Positions 15,626 through 25,832 of a stretch of DNA of 64,000 bases are shown here, piece after piece (positions within the stretch are counted from its first letter, which is position 1; each line of letters starts with the position of its first letter). The translations under genes were made by a program, and so were the position numbers. The notes beneath the pieces were generated by a model. It saw nothing but the letters and a program-made list of their open reading frames with translations. It made no database searches and had not been told where the DNA came from. This stretch comes from JAFGSI01 sp041287425 (GTDB taxonomy: Bacteria > Chloroflexota > Anaerolineae > Anaerolineales > Villigracilaceae), in assembly GCA_041287425.1 (NCBI GenBank), contig JBEULG010000004.1:68448-132447 (forward strand), given 5' to 3'.

Positions 15626-16804
15626 TCAGAGATACTCTTTCAGTTGCCGCGCCCGGCGTGGATGGCGCAAACGCCGCAAGGCTTTGCCTTCGATTTGGCG
15701 GATGCGCTCGCGCGTCAGGCCGAACTTCTCGCCCACCTCTTCCAGCGTGTAGGCCGTCCCATCGTCCAGCCCAAAGCGCAGACGCAGGACGCGCGCCTCG
15801 CGCGGCGAGAGCGTGCCCAGAATCTCGTCAATTTTTTCCTTCAACATGTTCTGGTAGGCGCTTTGCATCGGGGTCGGGCTGAGTTCGTCCTCGATGAATT
15901 GACCCAGTTCGGCATCCTCGTCCTCCCCGATCGGGCTTTCGAGCGAAAGAGGCTGCCACGAAACTTTGGTAATCCACTCCACCTTTTTCAAATCCAGGCC
16001 GGTCTCTTCGGCCAGTTCTTCGGCGGTGGGGACACGTCCCAGGCGCTGTTCCAGGTCGTGAGTGATGCGGTACAACTGGCGAATGCGGTCTGTCATGTGG
16101 ACGGGAATGCGGATGGTACGGGCCTGGTCGGCAATGGCGCGCGCAATCGTCTGACGAATCCACCAGGTGGCATAGGTCGAAAAGCGAAAGCCGCGATGGA
16201 CATCGTATTTTTCGACCGCTTTCATCAGTCCCAGATTCCCCTCCTGAATCAGGTCAAGGAAGGGGACGCCGCGCCCGATATAGCGCTTGGCCACACTGAC
16301 GACCAGCCGCGTATTGGCTTTGATGAGGTGGTCGCGAGCCAGTAGTCCGTCCTGAAACAGGGCTTCCAGGCGGGCGCGTTCCGGTGAGCGCCGCCGGCTG
16401 GGGAGGCGCATCAGCGCGGCCTTGGCTTTGCGCCCCTCCTCGATGCGGACCGCCAATTCATATTCCTCTTCCGGCTTGAGCAGCGGGACGCGCGACATCT
16501 CGCGCAGATACAGACCGACCGAGTCATCGCCGGCCAGCGAGGCGCCGTTAGGATCTGACCAGCCGTCCACTTCTGGCTCCACCAGCCCGTCCATGACGGC
16601 CAGATCGTAACGGTCAGAATCCAGAATATCCACCCCCCGGTTGCGCAAAGCCAGCATGATGACCGTCAAATGTTCGGCGTCATTACCCACATCGGGATAG
16701 ACATCCAGCAAATCGTCGGTGGTGAGATACCCTTGCATCGAGGCTTTTTCCAGGAGCATGTTCATGACTTCTTTATGTTTTCGGCGCCGGTCAGAGAGTG
16801 TCAT
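15626..16804 (-). CDS. rpoD: primary sigma factor of RNA polymerase
   Basis: Sigma-70 group 1 protein of 392 residues. It shows a region 1.1-like N-terminus (TTDDLLDVYPDVGND), region 1.2 (DDSVGLYLREMSRVPLLKPEEE), region 2 with EGNLGLMKAVEKYD and the primary-sigma hallmark RFSTYATWWIRQTIARA, region 3 (RIPVHMTD..) and region 4 with the -35-binding helix-turn-helix (TLEEVGEKFGLTRERIRQIE). The start is ATG 16804 with AGGAGG 7 bases upstream. The YceD-like gene lies directly upstream on the same strand, so the two share the promoter at 17369-17397. Confidence 0.93.
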   Translation of the reverse strand: MTLSDRRRKHKEVMNMLLEKASMQGYLTTDDLLDVYPDVGNDAEHLTVIMLALRNRGVDILDSDRYDLAVMDGLVEPEVDGWSDPNGASLAGDDSVGLYLREMSRVPLLKPEEEYELAVRIEEGRKAKAALMRLPSRRRSPERARLEALFQDGLLARDHLIKANTRLVVSVAKRYIGRGVPFLDLIQEGNLGLMKAVEKYDVHRGFRFSTYATWWIRQTIARAIADQARTIRIPVHMTDRIRQLYRITHDLEQRLGRVPTAEELAEETGLDLKKVEWITKVSWQPLSLESPIGEDEDAELGQFIEDELSPTPMQSAYQNMLKEKIDEILGTLSPREARVLRLRFGLDDGTAYTLEEVGEKFGLTRERIRQIEGKALRRLRHPRRARQLKEYL

Positions 16805-16826
16805 GGTGGTCCTCCTGGAATGTGGC

Positions 16827-17336
16827 TCAGCCGAACAATTCCTTGAGCGCCGCGAAAGGTGAATCGGCGCCCGAAGAAGAATGGCCACAGTCGGTCTCGT
16901 TCAAATTGGCCCCACAAACGGGGCACAGCCCTTTGCAGTCGGGTTTGCAAATCGGATTGATGGGGAATTCCAGGAAAGCATATTCGCGCAGGAGCGGCGC
17001 GAGGTCAATTTGACCGGTCTCGGGTACGAGCAGATTGGACTCGCTGAGCGAGCGCCGGTCGAAAGCGTACAAATCGGTAAATTCCCAGTGCAGGAATTGT
17101 TGATATTCCGTCAGACAGCGGACGCATTCGAGCATCACGCTGCCATGAAAGTCCGCCTGGAGCAGCAGGCCCTGGGGCGTGCGGCTGAAGCGCGCCGTCC
17201 CGCCAAAACCCGACATCATCAAATCATCCCCCAATTGCATGCGCTCGTAATCAAACACGAAATCGCGATTCGTGCCAATGGTCGCGCTGATCAGGAAACC
17301 CACATTGAGTCGCAGGGGATGATGGGGGTTGCTCAC
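16827..17336 (-). CDS. YceD/DUF177-family protein
   Basis: 169 residues with the DUF177 pattern: a beta-rich N-terminal half, CVRCL (~90), a middle YAFD segment and the C-terminal four-cysteine knot CKPDCKGLCPVCGANLNETDC. In many bacteria YceD precedes rpmF and is linked to 23S rRNA synthesis or assembly. Here rpmF is absent and the primary sigma factor gene follows after 22 bases. The start is GTG 17336 with only a weak AGAAG site. A good promoter lies upstream. Confidence 0.85.
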   Translation of the reverse strand: MSNPHHPLRLNVGFLISATIGTNRDFVFDYERMQLGDDLMMSGFGGTARFSRTPQGLLLQADFHGSVMLECVRCLTEYQQFLHWEFTDLYAFDRRSLSESNLLVPETGQIDLAPLLREYAFLEFPINPICKPDCKGLCPVCGANLNETDCGHSSSGADSPFAALKELFG

Positions 17337-17368
17337 GGTTACTTCTACACGAAAGACTTAGATAATTC

Positions 17369-17397
17369 ATTCTAGCACATTGGAATCGCGAAGTCAA
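17369..17397 (-). promoter_or_regulatory. sigma-70 type promoter of the yceD-rpoD unit
   Basis: TTGACT (17392-17397) and TAGAAT (17369-17374) on the minus strand are separated by exactly 17 bases, about 30 bases before the start codon. This is one of the best consensus matches in the window. Confidence 0.8.
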
Positions 17398-17517
17398 GAA
17401 CTATTTTTTAAGATTTAGACGGTTGGTCGCGGCCCTTACAGTTCCCCGGCCGAATTGCCCCTTCGCCCATTTTGCGGTATAGTGGACGAAGCCGTCATTT
17501 ACCGGAAAGGGATAACA

Positions 17518-18144
17518 ATGAAAACCAAAACGTTGTGGATATTTGCGCTCCTGCTGCTCTCCGCCTGCCGCTCGCAGACGGCCGCGCCGGCCTCACCGCC
17601 GATCGACGTCGTCGGCACCTCGGTCGCGGCCGCGCTGACGTCTGTTCCGCCCCAGCCGACGTTTACCCCCTATCCTACTTACACGCCCTACCCCACCCCC
17701 GACCTCAGCGGCCTGTTCTGCGAATATGAATTCTGCATCGGCCACCCAGACGGCGTGCCGTTTTTCGACCTGGAGGTCGTGAACGATTACCTGACCCATC
17801 GCAGCAGTTACGAACAGGGCATCTTGATTGGCTTTTCGGATAGCGTCTATATCTTTTTCGCCTGGAGTCGTCTATACGGAGATTACGATCCAAACGTCAT
17901 GTTGACGACCGTCCTGCTGGCCGACACCCCCCAGGAGACGCGCCTGACGGCCGACTTCGGCGGCCGCGCCGTGACTTACGTTGCGCTGGCCTCAACCCCC
18001 TCGACCATACTCCCCCAAGGCCTGGCCGCTGCCTGGCAGTGCGGCGACCGTCAATTCGGCTGGAAAGCCTATACGAACCAGCAAGCCCAGGCTCTCGACC
18101 TTCTGAACCAAGCGCTTGCACGTTTCCGATGCAATCTGCCATAA
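17518..18144 (+). CDS. lipoprotein, function unknown
   Basis: 208 residues. The N-terminus is a lipoprotein signal with the lipobox LLLSAC, so Cys is acylated and the protein is anchored outside the membrane. A Thr/Pro/Tyr-rich linker follows (PTFTPYPTYTPYPTPD) and then a compact domain of ~150 residues with four cysteines (CEYEFC early, two later). No family was recognised. ATG 17518 has an AAGG site. A TATAGT box at 17478-17483 is a plausible -10. Confidence 0.75.
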   Translation: MKTKTLWIFALLLLSACRSQTAAPASPPIDVVGTSVAAALTSVPPQPTFTPYPTYTPYPTPDLSGLFCEYEFCIGHPDGVPFFDLEVVNDYLTHRSSYEQGILIGFSDSVYIFFAWSRLYGDYDPNVMLTTVLLADTPQETRLTADFGGRAVTYVALASTPSTILPQGLAAAWQCGDRQFGWKAYTNQQAQALDLLNQALARFRCNLP

Positions 18145-18228
18145 ACGCGGCTGGAGAACTGTTCAGCCCTGGATGCCCGTCCAGCACGCCAGCCGGGCGG
18201 ACAGAAGTATGCGCAATCGGCCCGGGGG

Positions 18229-19386
18229 TCAAAAGCGCCGGCGCACGATGGGAAGGGCCAGCAGGGCCAGCAGATTGAAGAGCAGCGCCCCGCCAACCAC
18301 CAGCCAGAATCCCAGACGATACAACCAGGGGCCGGTCAGGGCGCCCAGGGCGCGGCCCAGCGACAAAGCCGCCACGTTGAAAGCCATCAGCGTGGCGCGC
18401 GCCTGCGGCAGAATTTCGGTCATCAGCGGGATACAACTGACCAGCGTGAACTCAAAGGTGAGATAGAACAGGAAAAGCCCCGCCAGCGCCCCGGCTTCGG
18501 AGCGGCCCATCAGCGGCAGAACCAGGGCAGCCAGACAATTCAGGACCAGGCCCATCGCCACAGCACGCGGCTTGCCGATCCGGTCAACGAACAAAGCCAC
18601 CAGCCCCTCAGCACCCAGTTCAGAGACGCCGATGACGGCCGACGCCGCCCCCAGGGCGGCAATTTGCAGCCCGAAGGAATCCTCCAGCCAGACGCCAAAG
18701 AGGAGGTTGACCACCTCGTTGGCCGCGCTGGCGAACATTCCGACCGCCAAACCGGCCAGGGCGGGCAGCGTGGTCAGCACGGCGCGAAACCCCGCCGAGC
18801 CTCCACCGGCAGAGGAGGAGACATCCCTCGGCAGCATGAAGAACAATCCGGCAAAAATCAGAGCGCCGAGGATGGCCATCAGCGGGAAAGGCGCCAGCCA
18901 GCCGCCCCGCGCAATCAGGAGGCCCATCAGCGGAACGCCGAGAACGAAGGCCAGCGACCAGCCGAATTCGGTGACGGCAATCGTCCGGCCGCGGCGGGCA
19001 TAGGGGACGCGGTCGCCGAGGTAGGCTTGCATGGAGGGATCGAAGATGTACTTGCCGAGCGCGGCAAGGGTGATGCCGGCAACCAGGGCAGGGAAGGTCG
19101 GCCAGAAAACGACCAGCGCCGCGCCGAGGCCGAAGAGCGTCATGCCAAGCAACATCCCGAAGCGGCGGCCGCGGCGGTCGGCGACGGCGGCAGCCAACGG
19201 CCCAAGGGTCCCGGCCAGGCTGCGGGCGGTCAGGGCATAGGACATAGCCGCCAGGTCCACCCCCAGACCGCGGGCAAAGACGGTCAGGAAAGGATAGACC
19301 ATCCGATGCAGGGTATTGAAGATGGTTCGCGTCAGGGTAAAAAAGAGAATCTGAAGGCGAAGTCGTTTCACCGGGAAAGCCACCAC
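18229..19386 (-). CDS. MFS transporter
   Basis: 385 residues with about 12 hydrophobic segments. The loop between helices 2 and 3 has the MFS signature form DRRGRRFGMLLG, and a second partial copy (DRIGKPRAVAMG) occurs halfway, as expected from the internal duplication. The substrate cannot be assigned. The start is GTG (19386 or 19383), overlapping the end of the upstream membrane gene by about 18 bases, so the pair is cotranscribed. It converges on the lipoprotein gene, with 84 bases between the stops and no clear terminator. Confidence 0.83.
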   Translation of the reverse strand: MVAFPVKRLRLQILFFTLTRTIFNTLHRMVYPFLTVFARGLGVDLAAMSYALTARSLAGTLGPLAAAVADRRGRRFGMLLGMTLFGLGAALVVFWPTFPALVAGITLAALGKYIFDPSMQAYLGDRVPYARRGRTIAVTEFGWSLAFVLGVPLMGLLIARGGWLAPFPLMAILGALIFAGLFFMLPRDVSSSAGGGSAGFRAVLTTLPALAGLAVGMFASAANEVVNLLFGVWLEDSFGLQIAALGAASAVIGVSELGAEGLVALFVDRIGKPRAVAMGLVLNCLAALVLPLMGRSEAGALAGLFLFYLTFEFTLVSCIPLMTEILPQARATLMAFNVAALSLGRALGALTGPWLYRLGFWLVVGGALLFNLLALLALPIVRRRF

Positions 19387-19964
19387 CTCGTCAGGTAATA
19401 TGCCGCCGCCAAAAGCAGGAACAGCAGCCCAATGAAGTAGAGTTGAATGGCGGTCGCAGCCGAGCCAAAGATGGGCGAGGGGGGCGGATGCATGACGTAG
19501 TCAGTTTGGGACAGGCCGATTTGCAGAGCAACGGCGAAGAGCAGGTTGCCGAGCGAGGTGAAGGTCGGGCGGGCGATCAGCGCCAGGCCGATTTGAATCA
19601 GAATGCCGCTGACGGCAAAGGTGACAATTAGCCGGAAGCGCGGTTCGGCCAGAAAGAGGCCGTTCCAGGTGGTCTGCATGGCCCACAGCGCCAGCGGAAG
19701 GGAGGCCACCCAGAAGAAGATGCCGCTGCGGCCTAAACCAGCCGACCAGCGATGCAGATCAGGGCGGCGAAAGAGGATGCCCAGCAGGCCGGTCACGCCA
19801 GCGGCGGCTAGAGTCATCTCGGCAGCCAGCACCCAGGCGCCGTGCAGATAAATAACGCGCACATTTTCGCCGAGCGTCTGCTCCTGCGGGCCGATGGCAG
19901 TCAGACCGGCAGCGAGCAGCACAGCAAAGAGAAACCAGAAAAAGGGTGACTTGGGGCGCAGCAT
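19368..19964 (-). CDS. six-helix membrane protein, distantly CcmC-like
   Basis: 198 residues with six hydrophobic segments. The stretch ENVRVIYLHGAW recalls the CcmC heme-handling family (VRI-Y-H-PAAW), and the order of helices is similar. The WGxxWxWD heme-loop motif of CcmC is not present; TTWNGLFLAEPRFR stands in that place. I treat it as a possible divergent relative only. The ATG lies 6 bases after a TGTAAT box with no Shine-Dalgarno site, suggesting a leaderless message. It overlaps the MFS gene downstream. Confidence 0.7.
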   Translation of the reverse strand: MLRPKSPFFWFLFAVLLAAGLTAIGPQEQTLGENVRVIYLHGAWVLAAEMTLAAAGVTGLLGILFRRPDLHRWSAGLGRSGIFFWVASLPLALWAMQTTWNGLFLAEPRFRLIVTFAVSGILIQIGLALIARPTFTSLGNLLFAVALQIGLSQTDYVMHPPPSPIFGSAATAIQLYFIGLLFLLLAAAYYLTRWWLSR

Positions 19965-19970
19965 ACGGTC

Positions 19971-19988
19971 ATTACAAGAGGTGCACCT
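19971..19988 (-). promoter_or_regulatory. -10 box with adjoining 10-bp palindrome
   Basis: TGTAAT (19971-19976) is followed within 6 bases by ATG 19964. Immediately upstream lies the perfect palindrome AGGTGCACCT (19979-19988), which is in the promoter spacer and could be an operator. Confidence 0.35.
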
Positions 19989-20025
19989 GTTTCGGCGCGG
20001 CGAAGGGCGGCAAGATACATCTCGC

Positions 20026-21696
<1,671 letters not shown>

Positions 21697-21699
21697 AGA

Positions 21700-23925
21700 C
21701 TATCCCGTGCCTGGCCCTAATTTGGCCAGCAAGGCGGCCACCTCTTTCAACCCCAGCCACCACTGCTCCTTCGGGCGCTGGAAATCGGCCTCGATCATCC
21801 GCTCGAAATCGCGCATGTCGTTGTACTTCAACTGTCCCTGCTGAAAGCCGATGAAGGCGCTCTGTTTGCTGCCCTGCTCGCACTGTTCGATGAGGAATTC
21901 GAGGCACAGGCGGGCCAGACGAGTGGCCTGGATGCGGTCGAAGGGCGAGGGGTCGCCGCCCTGCTGCAAGTGACCGAGGATAGCCGGCCGGACGTCGAAG
22001 ACGCCGCGGCCCTCCTCGGCGAACAGGGCGCACATGAACTGGGTGGTATAGACCGAGTTGGCGTATTCGTTGCGAATCATCAGGCCCAGGCGTTTGCCCG
22101 ATTCGAAGCCGCGTTTCAGGTTTTCGACATCTGCGGCCAGGTCTTTGAGAGTGACGCCCTCCTCGTGCAAGTAGACGCGCTCGGCGCCGGTCGCCAGGCC
22201 GCTCATCAGCGCCAGGTAGCCGCACCAGTGGCCCATCACCTCGACCACGAAACAGCGCCGGGTGGCCACCGCCGACTGCTTGATTTTGTCCACCGCGTCG
22301 ACAATGCTGTTGAGGGCGGTGTCGGCGCCGATGCTCAGTTCGGAGCCGGGCAGGTTGTTGTTGATGGAGGCCGGCAGGCAAATGATGGGCAGGTCGAAGG
22401 CCGGGAAGTTCGGGCGGTTTTCGGTCATGATGTGAACCGCCTCGTAACCGCTCCAGCCGCCGATGACCAGCAGGGCATCGATCTGGTGAGTCTCGATCGT
22501 GCGGGCGATGGCGTACAGATCGGGCCCCTGGGGGACGAGCCGACTGGTGCCGAGCAGCGAACCGCCGCGCGCCGCCCAGCCGCTGGCGCTCATCCAGTTC
22601 ATCTCTTCGACCTCGCCCTTGGCCAGCCCCTCGAAGCCGTTGCGGACTCCGAGCATGACGTGGCCGCGGTCCAGGCCGAGGCGGATGGCAGCACGGGCGG
22701 CGGTGTTCATGCCGGGGGCGGGCGCGCCGGCATTCATCACCGCGATGCGGAAGTGCTTGCGAGCCGGGTCAGGCGGATGGGGCAGGGCGCGCACCATCGT
22801 CTTGAGAGTGCTGAAAGCATCCTTGAAACTGGCGCTGCGCAGGCTCATGGCCTTCTCGTAATCGCCGGCAGCGATGGCCTCGGCCACCGCCCGCGTACGC
22901 TGGACAGATTCCATGAGCGGCAGACGCGTCAGGCGGTTGTTGCGGATGCCGATGACCACCGGCTCGTCCTGCGGACGGGCCTCCAGCAGGGTGATGACCG
23001 CCTCGTAACCGAGCAGCGTGCCGAGGATGCGGTCGTAGGCCGAGGGTCGGCCGCCGCGCTGGACATGTCCCAGCACGGTGACGCGCACTTCCTCGCCCAT
23101 GCGTTCTTCGAGCGCTTTCTGGACGTCGCCGCTGCCGATGTACTTGCCGTGCCGGTCGTGGGCGCCCTCGGCCAGGATGACGATGCTGTCGCGCCGGCCG
23201 GCGCGGCGTCCGGCGCGCAGGCGTTCGGCCATCACGTCCTCCCAATTGTCCACATCGGGCGGGGATTCGGGAATCAGCACCCAGTCGGCGCCGCAGGCCA
23301 GGGCGCTCATCAGAGCCAGGTAGCCGCAGTTGCGTCCCATGACCTTGACGACGAAGGTGCGCTGGTGGCTGGCGGCGGTGCTGGTGATGGCGTCCACAGC
23401 CTCGACGATGCGGTGCAGGGCGGTGTCGGCGCCGATGGTCATGTCGGTGCCGGAGAAGTCGTTGTCGATGGAACCGACCAGTCCGACGATTCCCAGATTC
23501 GGGTAAGCGGCGGCCTGCTCGGCACTGACCTCGCCGCGCTCGGCCAGTTCGGCGACCAATGACGGCCACTCCTGACGGAAGACGTGCGCGCCGGTCAGCG
23601 AACCGTCGCCGCCGATGATGACCAGCCCATCGATGCCGCTGGCAATCAGGTTGCGGGCGGCTGTGCGTCGGCCGTCGCGGGTCAGGAAGGCTTCGCTGCG
23701 GGCCGTGCCGATGATCGTCCCGCCCAGATGCATGATGCCGCCGACCAAATCCCAGTCCATCCTGCGGATGCGTTCGCCGCCCTCGACCAGGCCTTGATAG
23801 CCTTCGGTGATGGCAAAGACCTCAGCGCCTTTATCGAGCGCAGTGCGCACCACGGCGCGCAGAGCAGCGTTCATCCCCTGGGCGTCGCCGCCGCTGGTCA
23901 GTACTGCAATTCGTTTGGTCGCCAT
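21700..23925 (-). CDS. 6-phosphofructokinase, double-length eukaryotic-type
   Basis: Phosphorylates fructose 6-phosphate with ATP. The 741 residues are two fused PFK units, as in animal and fungal PFK-1; ordinary bacterial PfkA has ~320. The N-half (1-385) has TSGGDAQGMNAA (the eukaryotic form, bacteria usually GGDAPGMN), GGDGS (105-109), GSIDNDFSGTDMTIG with catalytic Asp (152-156), VMGR (195-198) and GHVQRGG (286-292), so it should be active. The C-half (390-741) has VIGGWSGYE in place of GGDGS, PASINNN (518-524) with the catalytic Asp replaced, VMGH, and HLQQGG, so it is probably regulatory. It ends with KEQWWLGLKEV, as in eukaryotic enzymes. ATG 23925 has GGAGAAGG upstream. ettA follows at once. 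Confidence 0.93.
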   Translation of the reverse strand: MATKRIAVLTSGGDAQGMNAALRAVVRTALDKGAEVFAITEGYQGLVEGGERIRRMDWDLVGGIMHLGGTIIGTARSEAFLTRDGRRTAARNLIASGIDGLVIIGGDGSLTGAHVFRQEWPSLVAELAERGEVSAEQAAAYPNLGIVGLVGSIDNDFSGTDMTIGADTALHRIVEAVDAITSTAASHQRTFVVKVMGRNCGYLALMSALACGADWVLIPESPPDVDNWEDVMAERLRAGRRAGRRDSIVILAEGAHDRHGKYIGSGDVQKALEERMGEEVRVTVLGHVQRGGRPSAYDRILGTLLGYEAVITLLEARPQDEPVVIGIRNNRLTRLPLMESVQRTRAVAEAIAAGDYEKAMSLRSASFKDAFSTLKTMVRALPHPPDPARKHFRIAVMNAGAPAPGMNTAARAAIRLGLDRGHVMLGVRNGFEGLAKGEVEEMNWMSASGWAARGGSLLGTSRLVPQGPDLYAIARTIETHQIDALLVIGGWSGYEAVHIMTENRPNFPAFDLPIICLPASINNNLPGSELSIGADTALNSIVDAVDKIKQSAVATRRCFVVEVMGHWCGYLALMSGLATGAERVYLHEEGVTLKDLAADVENLKRGFESGKRLGLMIRNEYANSVYTTQFMCALFAEEGRGVFDVRPAILGHLQQGGDPSPFDRIQATRLARLCLEFLIEQCEQGSKQSAFIGFQQGQLKYNDMRDFERMIEADFQRPKEQWWLGLKEVAALLAKLGPGTG

Positions 23926-23979
23926 AGGTCCTTCTCCCGGAGAAAAAATACGGCCGGAATTGTACCGCGTTTTGAGCAC

Positions 23980-24050
23980 GGACGATGGACGATAGACCGT
24001 AGACCGAAAGCGGGTGGAATTCGGCTTCCGTCCACGGCCTACCGTCCATG
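23980..24050. repeat. heptamer-based inverted repeat between pfk and hutU
   Basis: The left arm is a run of heptamers GACGATG, GACGATA, GACCGTA, GACCGAA (from 23981). The right arm (24024-24050) is an imperfect inverted copy, with about 21 of 27 bases matching. The whole could fold into a long hairpin upstream of the phosphofructokinase gene. Confidence 0.75.
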
Positions 24051-24054
24051 AGGT

Positions 24055-25707
24055 TTACTCCAGCATCGGAATCTTGATTCCGTGCCGTTTGGCCGCTTCG
24101 ATGGCCTGCTCGTAGCCGGCATCCGCGTGGCGGACGATGCCCATGCCCGGGTCGGTGGTCAGGACGCGCTCCAGCCGCCGCGCCGCTTCGGGCGTGCCGT
24201 CGGCCACGATGACCTGACCGGCGTGCTGGCTGTAGCCGATGCCCACGCCGCCGCCGTGGTGGAACGAGACCCAGGTGGCGCCGCCGACGGCGTTGATGAG
24301 GGCGTTCAGGATGGCCCAGTCGGAGATGGCGTCCGAGCCGTCTTTCATCGCCTCGGTCTCACGGTTCGGGCTGGCGACCGAGCCGCAGTCGAGGTGGTCG
24401 CGGCCGATGACGATGGGCGCTTTCAGGCGTCCATCCGCCACCATCTCGTTGAACTTCAGCCCGGCCTTGACGCGTTCGCCGTAGCCGAGCCAGCAGATGC
24501 GCGCCGGCAGCCCCTGGAAGGGGACTTTCTGGCGCGCCATCGTCAGCCAGCGGCGCAGGTGCTCGTCTTCGGGGAAGAGTTCCATCACCGCTTCGTCGGT
24601 GCGGTAGATGTCTTCCGGGTCGCCGGAGAGCGCCACCCAGCGGAACGGCCCCTTGCCCTCGCAGAAGAGCGGGCGGATGTAGGCCGGGACGAAGCCGGGG
24701 AACTCGAAGGCATCCGTCACGCCGTAGTTGTAGGCCTGCTGGCGGATGTTGTTGCCGTAATCGAACACCTCCGCGCCTTTGCGCTGGAATTCGAGCATGG
24801 CTTTGACGTGCTGCGCCATCGAAGCCATCGCCCGCCGCTTATACTCCTCCGGGTTGGATTTGCGCAATTCGTCCGCCGCGGCGACCGAGAGGCCGGTCGG
24901 CACGTACATGAGCGCCTCGTGGGCCGAGGTCTGGTCGGTGACCACGTCGGGGATGACGCCGCGCATGGCCAGTTCCTGGTACACATCGGCGGCGTTGCCG
25001 ATCAGGCCGATGGAGTGCGGCTTCTCTTTGTCGCGATACTCCTCGACCAGGGTCATGGCCTCTTCGAGGTCGTCCACCACCTCGTCCACGTAGCCGATTT
25101 CGAGGCGGCGCTTGGCGCGCGCCGGGTCCACCTCGACGATGAGGCCGACGCCCTCGTTCATGGTGATGGCGAGGGGCTGCGCGCCGCCCATCCCGCCCAG
25201 GCCGGCGGTGAGGACGAACTTGCCCTTGAGCGAGCCCCAGCCGCGCAGTTTGGCCAGCGCCCCGAAGGTCTCGTAGGTGCCTTGCAGGATGCCCTGCGTG
25301 CCGATGTAAATCCACGAGCCGGCGGTCATCTGGCCATACATGATGAGGCCTTTGGCGGCCAGTTGGTCAAAGTATTCCCAGGTGGCCCAGTGCGGGACGA
25401 GGTTGGAGTTGGCGATGAGGACGCGCGGCGCGTCGGGATGGCTCTTGAAGACGGCCACCGGCTTGCCCGACTGGACGAGCAGAGTCTCGTCCGGCTCGAG
25501 GTTGCGGAGCGAGTCGAGGATGGCGTCGAAGCATTCCCAGTTGCGGGCGGCCTGGCCGCGCCCGCCATAGACGACCAAATCCTGCGGGCGCTCGGCCACT
25601 TCGGGGTCGAGGTTGTTCTGAATCATGCGGTAGGCGGCTTCGATGAGCCAGTTTTTGCAGGTCAGTTGACTGCCGCGCGGGGCGCGAACGGTGCGGGGTG
25701 TGGACAT
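24055..25707 (-). CDS. hutU: urocanate hydratase
   Basis: Second step of histidine degradation, converting urocanate to imidazolone propionate with a tightly bound NAD+. 550 residues, the normal length. Recognisable stretches are the N-terminal RAPRGSQLTCKNW, the VYGGRGQAARNWECFDAI segment, the NAD-binding TAGLGGMGGAQPLA and the C-terminal GRDHLDCGSVASPNRETEAM and VSFHHGGGVGIGYSQHAG. ATG 25707 is chosen for the GGAGAG site 7 bases upstream. hutH, hutI and hutG are not adjacent, so the pathway is either dispersed or incomplete in this genome. Confidence 0.96.
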   Translation of the reverse strand: MSTPRTVRAPRGSQLTCKNWLIEAAYRMIQNNLDPEVAERPQDLVVYGGRGQAARNWECFDAILDSLRNLEPDETLLVQSGKPVAVFKSHPDAPRVLIANSNLVPHWATWEYFDQLAAKGLIMYGQMTAGSWIYIGTQGILQGTYETFGALAKLRGWGSLKGKFVLTAGLGGMGGAQPLAITMNEGVGLIVEVDPARAKRRLEIGYVDEVVDDLEEAMTLVEEYRDKEKPHSIGLIGNAADVYQELAMRGVIPDVVTDQTSAHEALMYVPTGLSVAAADELRKSNPEEYKRRAMASMAQHVKAMLEFQRKGAEVFDYGNNIRQQAYNYGVTDAFEFPGFVPAYIRPLFCEGKGPFRWVALSGDPEDIYRTDEAVMELFPEDEHLRRWLTMARQKVPFQGLPARICWLGYGERVKAGLKFNEMVADGRLKAPIVIGRDHLDCGSVASPNRETEAMKDGSDAISDWAILNALINAVGGATWVSFHHGGGVGIGYSQHAGQVIVADGTPEAARRLERVLTTDPGMGIVRHADAGYEQAIEAAKRHGIKIPMLE

Positions 25708-25776
25708 GCAATCTCTCCTTTTCGAAGAAGTTTCCTCCCATTGCACATAAACAGGCAAGGCGGATTCCTGCGGACA

Positions 25777-25782
25777 ATTATA
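25777..25782 (-). promoter_or_regulatory. -10 box for hutU
   Basis: Perfect TATAAT on the minus strand about 70 bases before the hutU ATG; no convincing -35. Confidence 0.5.
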
Positions 25783-25803
25783 CGCTACGCCGCAAGGATT
25801 TGA

Positions 25804-25832
25804 TTGCCGGTTTTTCTCAAAACATTTATAAT
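25804..25832 (+). promoter_or_regulatory. sigma-70 type promoter for the lipoprotein gene
   Basis: TTGCCG (25804-25809), a 17-base spacer and TATAAT (25827-25832). Transcription would start near 25840 and leave a ~180-base leader. Confidence 0.65.

Noticed and set aside
18145..18228. Terminator between the lipoprotein and MFS genes
   Set aside because: A GCCCG/CGGGC pairing exists, but there is no T-run and the stem is weak.
24082..25803. Long plus-strand frame over hutU
   Set aside because: Urocanate hydratase motifs lie on the minus strand. The plus frame has no family resemblance.
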